A stretch of 58,175 nt of DNA from an uncultured Mucilaginibacter sp. (GTDB taxonomy: Bacteria; Bacteroidota; Bacteroidia; Sphingobacteriales; Sphingobacteriaceae): the NCBI RefSeq assembly GCF_946479965.1, contig NZ_CAMLHX010000022.1, positions 1-58,175 on the forward strand. Direction: 5' to 3'. This document shows positions 52,161 through 58,175 of the stretch, in pieces. Position numbers and translations under genes: made by a program. The notes below the pieces were generated by a model. It did not search any database. It had not been told where the DNA came from and saw only the letters and a list, made by a program, of their open reading frames with translations. Numbering within the stretch: the stretch's first letter is position 1; each line of letters starts with the position of its first letter.

Positions 52161-53720
52161 ATGAAACAATTATCATTTTTGCTTGCCTTGATATTAACGG
52201 CAGCGTTTTCATATGCTCAAATCTCAACTGCAAAAATTGCGGAAGGAACCTTACAGGGTACCATAGAGGGTAATCTTTCAGTTTATAAAGGCGTTCCGTT
52301 TGCCGCGCCGCCCGTTGGCAACCTGCGGTGGAAAGCACCACAACCCGCCGCAAAATGGACAGGCGTTCGCGTAGCAGATAAATTTGCACCGGGTCCTATA
52401 CAAGGAGGCAACACACCATCGGGCAAAAGCGAAGACTGCTTATACCTGAACGTTTGGACACCTGCAAAATCAGCTAATGAGAAAGTACCCGTTCTTGTTT
52501 GGATATATGGTGGCGGCTTCAATGCGGGCGCCACATCTGAGACCACCTATAATGGTGAAAAGCTGGCAAAAAAGGGAGTAGTATTAGTATCAATAGCTTA
52601 CCGCGTTGGTCAGTTGGGTTTTCTGGCGCATCCTGAGTTAAGCGCTGAGAATCCGGATAAGGTATCGGGCAATTATGGTTTGCTTGACATGATAGCAGGC
52701 CTGCAATGGATAAAGAAAAACATAGCTGCCTTTGGCGGCGACCCAAATAAGGTAACGATATTTGGAGAATCTGCCGGAGGTATTGCTGTTAGTCAGTTAT
52801 GCGCGTCGCCGCTGGCTAAAGGGCTGTTTCAGGGTGCTATATCAGAAAGTGGCGGATCTTTCGGTCCATCACGCGCTGTAACCTTTCCCGGCGAAAATAT
52901 GAAACGCCTTAAAGATGCCGAAGCCGCCGGCGCGGCGTATGTTAAAGGCGCGGGCTTTGCATCAATTGCCGACCTGCGCAAGGTTGAGGCTGATAAACTA
53001 CCTGCTGTGCGCGGCCTGGCCTGGCCCATTGTTGATGGCAAGGTAATACCTGACGACCAATACAAGCTTTACGAGGCGGGAAAATACAACGAAACACCTA
53101 TACTGGTTGGTTATAATTCAGACGAAGGTTTAAGCTTCTCGCCACCAAAAACTACCGAAGATTACATTACCGGCGTAAAAGGACGGTACGGAAAATTTGC
53201 AGATGATTTAATAAAAGCCTATCCCGCCGGTAACGGTAAGGTTGAAAAAACCGCCCGCGACCTTGCCCGCGACGCCGCCTTTGGCTGGCAAACCTGGGCA
53301 TGGGCCAACCTGGTAGCTAAGCGGGCAAAGTCTAAAGTGTTTTATTACTATTTTGATCAGCATGCTGATTACCCGGCCGGCTCACCAAAAGAAGGTAACG
53401 GCTCGCCCCACGGACAAGAAGTGGCTTATGTTTTTGGGACATTGAATCCGGCAAGTCCGCAAGCTTTAAAAACCGATGCCGATATTTCTGATGCCATGGG
53501 CACCTACTGGACCAACTTTGCCAAATACGGCGACCCTAACGGCCCAGGAGTGCCTAAGTGGCCCGCTTACAATACGGCAGGTGGCAATAATGTTATGTAC
53601 TTTGCGCAAACACCACATTCCGGCCCGGTACCAAGTGCCGCATCTTTAAATGTATTAGAGGCCTATTTTAAATGGAGACGCTCAGCAGAAGGTGAGGCGT
53701 GGGCAAATAGCCAGAAATAG
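52161..53720 (+). CDS. type B carboxylesterase/lipase, secreted
   Basis: 519 aa, signal peptide QLSFLLALILTAAFSYAQ. Alpha/beta-hydrolase of the carboxylesterase family: YKGVPFAAPPVGNLRWKAPQ, EDCLYLNVWTP, oxyanion region WIYGGGFNAGA, nucleophile Ser204 in FGESAGG, acid in YNSDEGLSF and histidine in SPHGQEVAYVFG. Substrate is an ester, not further defined. Divergent from DUF1080. Confidence 0.95.
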   Translation: MKQLSFLLALILTAAFSYAQISTAKIAEGTLQGTIEGNLSVYKGVPFAAPPVGNLRWKAPQPAAKWTGVRVADKFAPGPIQGGNTPSGKSEDCLYLNVWTPAKSANEKVPVLVWIYGGGFNAGATSETTYNGEKLAKKGVVLVSIAYRVGQLGFLAHPELSAENPDKVSGNYGLLDMIAGLQWIKKNIAAFGGDPNKVTIFGESAGGIAVSQLCASPLAKGLFQGAISESGGSFGPSRAVTFPGENMKRLKDAEAAGAAYVKGAGFASIADLRKVEADKLPAVRGLAWPIVDGKVIPDDQYKLYEAGKYNETPILVGYNSDEGLSFSPPKTTEDYITGVKGRYGKFADDLIKAYPAGNGKVEKTARDLARDAAFGWQTWAWANLVAKRAKSKVFYYYFDQHADYPAGSPKEGNGSPHGQEVAYVFGTLNPASPQALKTDADISDAMGTYWTNFAKYGDPNGPGVPKWPAYNTAGGNNVMYFAQTPHSGPVPSAASLNVLEAYFKWRRSAEGEAWANSQK

Positions 53721-53728
53721 CGCGATAG

Positions 53729-53861
53729 TGTTGCAAAGTGTTGCAAGTTTAGATATTTAATATTTTTAAAGCTTAATTATCAATTACTTGCAAAAAACAG
53801 TGTTGCAAAGCGTTGCATGTGTTGCATATATTTTTGCAACACATGCAACGTACCAGCAACC
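53729..53861 (+). repeat. family B intergenic element, TGTTGCA type (copy 6)
   Basis: Begins GTGTTGCAAAGTGTTGCAA, then an AT-rich middle, GTGTTGCAAAGCGTTGCA and TGTGTTGCA, and ends TATATTTTTGCAACACATGC. Shorter than other copies and lacking their shared core. Lies between two convergent genes. Confidence 0.65.
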
Positions 53862-53865
53862 AATG

Positions 53866-54942
53866 CTACTCCTTTAACATCGCATCTATCTTTTTATTCC
53901 AGTCGGCCTGTGCCTGCTCGTTAATACCATGTCGTGTTTCTTTATCATAGGCTTTTTGCAGCGCGTTCATATCCCTGTAGGAGTCAAAATATTGCATATT
54001 GATAAATGCTTCGTAGGTATCGGGTGTTAAACCTGCAGCCAGTATTTTTTTCTGATATTGTTTGGCTATAATACGGGCAATATCAAAATGCCGCTGCTCA
54101 TGCTCAAGTGCATAGCCATCGCGCTCGCGGCCTGCCCAGCTTTCGCTTTTAGCAACATATGTCTTCATTTCCATCCCCACATTAATAACTCCATTTTTTA
54201 CCTCCCTGGTTAAATCATACCCAAAGCTTGGCATTACCATGGCATTAAACGGGTCCGGCGGGCGTATTTTCGATTGAAAATCATTCCATTTAAGCGGCCT
54301 CGCAGCCGAGTAATAAATTGTGTCGCCCTCTGTTTTGTCCGAGTAGTCTGTAAATTTAAATGAAACGGTTTTAGCCAACTTTGGATCACGATCAGCGTTA
54401 ACCTGCATCCAATTGTTAAAGTAAACCAGGCCTGATGTTATTACACTCCGTAAGTGCGCCTCAATAACCTCATTTTTGCCGGGAAGCCGCGTATAATGCA
54501 GCCCACCCTTATATTCAAGCAGTTGTTGCACGCCATATTCTTTAGGCAGCCCAAAGCTCAAACTAATCTGAATGCGACCATCCACCCCGCCATTGGGCAG
54601 TATGGTTTCGGCTAGTTTAAAATCTTTAATGCTGATATCTACCGCCCGCTCTGAAGTGTCTTTTTTAAGGTTACGGTTTATAAAACGGCTTATAGCGACG
54701 GCGGCGCCACCTTGAAGGTCTGCCGCCTGCATTTCGGGTTTACCATTGGTGCCCAATGCCAGCATTGCAATAGCTCCCTTTTCAATGCGGTTATCTGTAA
54801 CCGAATTAATATAAAAGCCCCGTGGCGTAATTTGCAAAGGATAATCGTTTAAAACGATATCGTTTTTAAGCGTGTAAGCACCAAGCATAATGCATGCTAT
54901 CGCGGGCACACATAGTAACCAATAAAATTTTGCTTTCTGCAT
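53866..54942 (-). CDS. DUF922-like putative zinc protease, membrane-anchored
   Basis: 358 aa with an N-terminal hydrophobic anchor or signal (FYWLLCVPAIACIMLGAY). The C-terminal 140 residues match the DUF922 outline: PLKWNDFQSKIRPPDPFNA, then ALEHEQRHFDIARI, where HEQRH is an HExxH zinc-protease motif at about residue 278. The first 200 residues are a separate beta-rich region (LQITPRGFYINSVTDNRIEK) I do not recognise. Likely a periplasmic protease or metal-binding protein. Confidence 0.78.
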   Translation of the reverse strand: MQKAKFYWLLCVPAIACIMLGAYTLKNDIVLNDYPLQITPRGFYINSVTDNRIEKGAIAMLALGTNGKPEMQAADLQGGAAVAISRFINRNLKKDTSERAVDISIKDFKLAETILPNGGVDGRIQISLSFGLPKEYGVQQLLEYKGGLHYTRLPGKNEVIEAHLRSVITSGLVYFNNWMQVNADRDPKLAKTVSFKFTDYSDKTEGDTIYYSAARPLKWNDFQSKIRPPDPFNAMVMPSFGYDLTREVKNGVINVGMEMKTYVAKSESWAGRERDGYALEHEQRHFDIARIIAKQYQKKILAAGLTPDTYEAFINMQYFDSYRDMNALQKAYDKETRHGINEQAQADWNKKIDAMLKE

Positions 54943-55004
54943 CGCGTTATTAACGATAGTTTAATAACAAAAGTATGATAAGTGCGTACAGTATCAAAAC
55001 CGGT

Positions 55005-55415
55005 TTAACTAGCCAGATTCAGTTGCCAGGAAACACCGTATCTATCTGCCAGCCAGGCAAACTTTTTACTAAATCCATAATTGTTTAGTGGCATAAATAA
55101 GCTACCAGTTTCCGATAATTTCTTAACAAGCATTTCTATTTCTTTATCACTTTCACAATTAACATAAATAGAAATTGAGGGCGTAAAAGAAAAATTGTGT
55201 TCCATTATGCTGTCAATAGCCATATATTCCTGCCCCGCTAGCGTAAAAATGGCGTGTTTTACAAGACCCTCTCTCCCGCCAGGCTCGCCTGCCTGATAAT
55301 GCTGAATGCTTTTTATTTCCGAATTTTTAAAAAGCGATATATAAAAATTGATTGCTTCCTCAGCCTTTCCGCATTGGTGGCCGGAAAACATCATAAATGT
55401 TGTTGTTTTTTGCAT
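55005..55415 (-). CDS. VOC superfamily protein, PhnB-like
   Basis: 136 aa, cytoplasmic. PhnB/3-demethylubiquinone methyltransferase-like glyoxalase fold: MMFSGHQCGKAEEAINFYIS, HAIFTLAGQEYMAIDS, FTPSISIYVNCESDKEIE and SKKFAWLADRYGVSWQLN. Function unknown; often confers resistance or metabolic side activity. A second VOC gene and an AraC-like gene lie upstream on the same strand. Confidence 0.9.
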   Translation of the reverse strand: MQKTTTFMMFSGHQCGKAEEAINFYISLFKNSEIKSIQHYQAGEPGGREGLVKHAIFTLAGQEYMAIDSIMEHNFSFTPSISIYVNCESDKEIEMLVKKLSETGSLFMPLNNYGFSKKFAWLADRYGVSWQLNLAS

Positions 55416-55438
55416 GATGGCGTTTTGCTACTTATTGA

Positions 55439-55825
55439 TTATAATGTTTGAGCTATTTGGATCTTGTTACCGCAGGTATCATTAAACACGGCAAGCAAAA
55501 CCGTTCCCATTTGAGTAGGCGGCATATCGAAGTGTACACCAAGGGCGGTAAGTCGTTCGTATTCATTGTTTATATCGTCAACTGAAAAAACCGTAGCGGG
55601 AATTCCTGCATCAAAAAGAGCTTGCTGATAAATTTTGGCAGGTGCAAATTTCATTGGTTCAAGCAATAGTTCAACGCCATCCTGTTGTTCATTTGAAACA
55701 ACAGTGAGCCACCGGTCATCGCCTAATGGAATGTCCCGCTTCATTTTGAATCCTAAAACTTCTGTATAAAATTTAAGTGCTTTTGCCTGGTCAGCAACCA
55801 ATATGCTTGTTACTGTAATTCTCAT
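55439..55825 (-). CDS. VOC superfamily protein (glyoxalase-like)
   Basis: 128 aa. The start MRITVTSILVADQAKALKFY and GFKMKRDIPLGDDRWLTVVS, with a second beta-alpha-beta module (TVFSVDDINNEYERLTALGV) and the closing FNDTCGNKIQIAQ, are typical of the glyoxalase/bleomycin resistance family. Substrate unknown. It lies 23 bp from the other VOC gene and 50 bp from the AraC-like gene. Confidence 0.92.
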   Translation of the reverse strand: MRITVTSILVADQAKALKFYTEVLGFKMKRDIPLGDDRWLTVVSNEQQDGVELLLEPMKFAPAKIYQQALFDAGIPATVFSVDDINNEYERLTALGVHFDMPPTQMGTVLLAVFNDTCGNKIQIAQTL

Positions 55826-55875
55826 ATTTCATAATATTGTTGTCAGCAAAATTCCAAAGTTTATTTGAACAACAA

Positions 55876-56250
55876 TTATTCATTCTTGCTTTTTTTAAAG
55901 TCGCCCGGCGATAATCCGGTGGATTGCTTAAACATAGCGCTAAATGTGCTCAAGCTTTCGTAACCCACACTATAGCAGGCGTTTGTAACGCTTGACCGCC
56001 CCCGCAACAGTTGTTTTGCCCGTTCTATTCTTTTTTCTTTAATGTATTGCAGCGGGGTAACGCCGTAATACCGCTTAAACTCCCGGTTAAGGTGAAACCC
56101 TGAACAATAAACAGCATTTGCTATTTTGCTAAGTGGAATGGGTTTATCAAAGTTTTTATCAATAAATTTTCGTGTACGGATAACGCGATCGGTTAGGTAT
56201 GAATTTTTATAAAGCTGACCGGATAATTGCCTTATTGTCTCAGTATACAT
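55876..56250 (-). CDS. AraC-type HTH regulator without sensor domain
   Basis: 124 aa comprising only the double helix-turn-helix (IDKNFDKPIPLSKIANAVYC; GVTPLQYIKEKRIERAKQLL; YSVGYESLSTFSAMFKQSTG) after a short N-terminal helix. Short stand-alone AraC proteins of MarA/SoxS type work without ligand binding. It probably controls the two VOC genes encoded directly downstream on the same strand. Confidence 0.92.
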   Translation of the reverse strand: MYTETIRQLSGQLYKNSYLTDRVIRTRKFIDKNFDKPIPLSKIANAVYCSGFHLNREFKRYYGVTPLQYIKEKRIERAKQLLRGRSSVTNACYSVGYESLSTFSAMFKQSTGLSPGDFKKSKNE

Positions 56251-56382
56251 TGTTATTCAGTTCTTATATTCAACTATCGGCTAAGGCCATTTATTTACTT
56301 GTCTAAATTTACATCAACAATACTGGTTACTTTTTGTTATAACAAACAGACTTCGTGCGGGTCATGTTAAAATAAATGTACC

Positions 56383-56622
56383 ATGAAAAATCCATTCAAG
56401 AAAAAAGATAACACCGCCATTATAGCAACAATTGCCGTAGCGAGTATAGCCGCAGGTGCCGTTGCATATTTATTTTTGACAGAAAGCGGCAGCAATGTGC
56501 GGTCGGGCTTAAAGAAAAAAATTAAATCAATTGCCAAAGATGCTGCAGTTGATGCAATAAAAAAGCACACCGCGATCCCGAAAAAAGTAGCTAGGGCCGC
56601 GGCGGCTCATGTAGCTAATTAA
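56383..56622 (+). CDS. small YtxH-like membrane protein
   Basis: 79 aa with one transmembrane helix (residues 11-32, TAIIATIAVASIAAGAVAYLF) and a basic, alanine-rich amphipathic tail (KKKIKSIAKDAAVDAIKKHT). Architecture resembles YtxH stress proteins, but the family assignment is tentative. Ends just before a strong terminator. Confidence 0.75.
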   Translation: MKNPFKKKDNTAIIATIAVASIAAGAVAYLFLTESGSNVRSGLKKKIKSIAKDAAVDAIKKHTAIPKKVARAAAAHVAN

Positions 56623-56643
56623 TCCATATTAAACTTATGCAAG

Positions 56644-56672
56644 AACAGTCCTGCAGATATAGGACTGTTTTT
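56644..56672 (+). terminator. intrinsic terminator
   Basis: AACAGTCCT and AGGACTGTT form a 9-bp stem with an 8-base loop, followed by TTT. It ends the YtxH-like transcript. Confidence 0.88.
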
Positions 56673-56727
56673 GTTTTCACGCTCGTATATTCCTTCCGAT
56701 TCCTTTAATATCAATATATTAGGGCTA

Positions 56728-57504
56728 ATGTTATATAAGGAATATTTGCCGCATCCCGAATTACAACAATGGGTGGAATGTTACTGGAAATTTGTAGCTC
56801 CGCCAAACAGTGACACACCAGTGGCTCCATTTGAGCATGTTTACCCGCCTGAGGGTGCCTGCTCCCTGCTATTTGTTAAAGTCCCGGCCATTCATTATCA
56901 AGGGATTTTTTTCGCGGGTCCGTCAACCAAGGTGCATGAAGTAACCGTTTTCCCTAACTCTATTACCGTTGGTATCCGCCTTAAGCCAGGTTATTCCAGG
57001 TGCCTAAACAGCATCGACCCCGGCACTATTATCAATTCAAGCGTTGCTGTATCTGAACCGACTCAATGGCAAACAGATTTTTTAGATTGCCTTACAGTGG
57101 ATTTTGACAATCCCCGCATATTGGACGACTTGCTCTTGCAAAACTGCTTACCCACCACTGTAAGACCCGATCCGCGTATTATAAAAGCTGTCGACCTCAT
57201 AATTGAGACCGCGGGCGACATAAGTATTACCGACCTATGCGACCAATGTTTTTTAGGCGACCGCCAATTGCAACGACTCTTTCTTAAACAAACCGGGATA
57301 GGCATTAAACAGTTTTGCCAAATAAGGAGGTTACGCCAGGCGGTGGTAGACCTTTATGTGCAGCGTAGGCCCTGGGCACAAATGGTAGTTGAACGGGGTT
57401 TTACAGACCAGGCCCATTTCTATAAGTCGTTCCGCAATGTTGCTGCCTACAAATTGGATAGGTTTTTAAATCATATAGATCTGATAGATCATCAATTGTT
57501 ATAA
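56728..57504 (+). CDS. AraC family transcriptional regulator
   Basis: 258 aa from the ATG at 56728 (MLYKEYLPHPELQQW). A longer frame from a TTG at 56671 would start in the terminator T-tract and is rejected. The N-terminal domain (about 1-130; VECYWKF, PPEGACSLLFVK, GIRLKPGYSRC) is of the DUF6597-like type seen in many Bacteroidota AraC proteins; the C-terminal HTH has DLCDQCFLGDRQLQRLFLKQ and GFTDQAHFYKSFRN. Target probably nearby, perhaps the downstream secreted protein gene. Confidence 0.92.
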   Translation: MLYKEYLPHPELQQWVECYWKFVAPPNSDTPVAPFEHVYPPEGACSLLFVKVPAIHYQGIFFAGPSTKVHEVTVFPNSITVGIRLKPGYSRCLNSIDPGTIINSSVAVSEPTQWQTDFLDCLTVDFDNPRILDDLLLQNCLPTTVRPDPRIIKAVDLIIETAGDISITDLCDQCFLGDRQLQRLFLKQTGIGIKQFCQIRRLRQAVVDLYVQRRPWAQMVVERGFTDQAHFYKSFRNVAAYKLDRFLNHIDLIDHQLL

Positions 57505-57553
57505 AGTCGGTTTTGTACAATACACAATGCGCGGCTGACATTACCTTTACATT

Positions 57554-58066
57554 ATGAAAAAGATAATTACTCTGCTTTTAATATTTGCCGGTTATGCTGC
57601 ACACGCACAGGACGCCGCTGCCGAACGCTCAGAGAAAATGAGCCTCGTAAAGTTTTTGGTTGGCCAATGGAAAGGCTCCGGCTGGATGCTGGTGGAGGGG
57701 AAAAAAGAATACTTTGACCAAACCGAAAACATCAGCGCCAAGCTAGATGGCGGCGTAATTATAGTTGAAGGTATGGGTAAAGTACCGCAAACCGGCAGAA
57801 TTATTCATAACGCTCTGGCTATACTTACCTATGATGTGATTAAAAAACAATACCGGTGGACATCAACCACCACTGCCGGTTATATAAGCGATGTAGCCCC
57901 TGATGTTAGTCGTGAAAAATTCGTTTGGACCTTAAACAACCGTGGAGGTAAACTACGTTATACCATTACTTTAGATAAAGGCGACTGGCTTGAGATTGGC
58001 GAGCAATCAAATGATGATGGCAAAACCTGGACGCAGAACTTTGAGATGCGTTTGAAAAAGGGTTGA
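57554..58066 (+). CDS. secreted lipocalin-like (DUF1579-like) protein
   Basis: 170 aa with signal peptide KKIITLLLIFAGYAAHAQ. The mature part begins LVKFLVGQWKGSGWM, the hallmark of DUF1579 or heme-binding lipocalin-like proteins, and continues with regular beta strands (KLDGGVIIVEGMGKV; YRWTSTTTAGYISD; KTWTQNFEMRLKKG). Ligand unknown. Last complete gene in the window. Confidence 0.8.
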   Translation: MKKIITLLLIFAGYAAHAQDAAAERSEKMSLVKFLVGQWKGSGWMLVEGKKEYFDQTENISAKLDGGVIIVEGMGKVPQTGRIIHNALAILTYDVIKKQYRWTSTTTAGYISDVAPDVSREKFVWTLNNRGGKLRYTITLDKGDWLEIGEQSNDDGKTWTQNFEMRLKKG

Positions 58067-58120
58067 GTTATCGAAAATTAACCTTCGATTTATTTAACCT
58101 TTTTGCTTAACTTAACGACT

Positions 58121-58175
58121 TGGCTCACGGTGGCTCACGGTGGCTCACGGTGGCTCACGGTGGCTCACGGTGGCT
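58121..58175. repeat. 10-bp tandem repeat at the contig end
   Basis: TGGCTCACGG is repeated five and a half times up to the last base without a change. The contig probably broke here because the array is longer than the reads could resolve. Confidence 0.97.

Noticed and set aside
58121..58175. CRISPR or iteron origin
   Set aside because: Exact 10-bp head-to-tail repeats with no spacers and no replication gene; more simply a tandem array at a contig break.

Overview
The window reads as a chromosomal contig of a Bacteroidota bacterium, most likely Sphingobacteriaceae (Mucilaginibacter/Pedobacter-like; genus is inferred). Grounds: LytS/LytTR pair, S41 peptidases, DUF1080, DUF4242 and DUF4345 proteins, OmpA and beta-barrel proteins with Bacteroidota-type signal peptides, TTTG / TAnnTTTG promoter elements, and almost no Shine-Dalgarno sequences. 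Bases 1-48 are not genomic: they are an Illumina P7/index/read-2 adapter left on the contig end. The other end stops inside a 10-bp tandem repeat.

Layout. 49-3576: ABC exporter genes divergent from a LytS/LytTR two-component system, followed by a frameshifted secreted-protein gene. 4242-9561: methionine module: SAM-I riboswitch, metH, metF, with a 30-bp-inverted-repeat-bounded unit carrying a 23S-IVP-type four-helix-bundle gene exactly between metH and metF. 9930-17839: housekeeping genes (YkuD_2-type L,D-transpeptidase, BI-1, murQ, S41 peptidase, orphan MafI-type immunity protein, der, era). Then initiator tRNA-fMet, which shares a mirror-image promoter region with era, and a DEAD-box-derived protein with eroded motifs. 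19556-22979: a TetR-linked cluster (PNPOx, DsrE, DUF1348, MBL-fold) in which two genes carry one in-frame stop each and two matching operators are visible. 23333-32643: mixed enzymes, regulators and membrane proteins. 32882-39195: an envelope cluster of OmpA, Fn3-like and beta-barrel proteins. 39780-40736: a bacterial Cys-loop-type ligand-gated channel.

The most striking region is 40846-51012. It is a compact same-strand cluster of Ser/Thr kinase, FhaA-like protein with a degenerate FHA domain, 32-aa membrane peptide, PP2C phosphatase with a membrane anchor and extracytoplasmic domain, a 1357-aa SEDS (RodA/FtsW)-class B PBP fusion, FHA protein, and a second Ser/Thr kinase paralogous to the first. 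The parts list matches the actinobacterial fhaAB-pstP-rodA-pbpA-pknAB locus, but with kinases at both ends and polymerase and transpeptidase in one polypeptide. The inferred role is phospho-signalling control of peptidoglycan synthesis.

Intergenic space is rich in small repeats: (A) inverted repeats built on the word TACTTGATAC, one copy with a gene inside and others without; (B) six elements of about 130-230 bp built of iterated TGTTCCA, TGTTGCA or TGATCCA words whose far end carries the reverse complement of the same word; (C) other iterated-word spacers around der and era.

51255-58066 holds ordinary accessory genes: DUF1080, carboxylesterase, DUF922, two VOC proteins, two AraC-type regulators and small membrane or secreted proteins.
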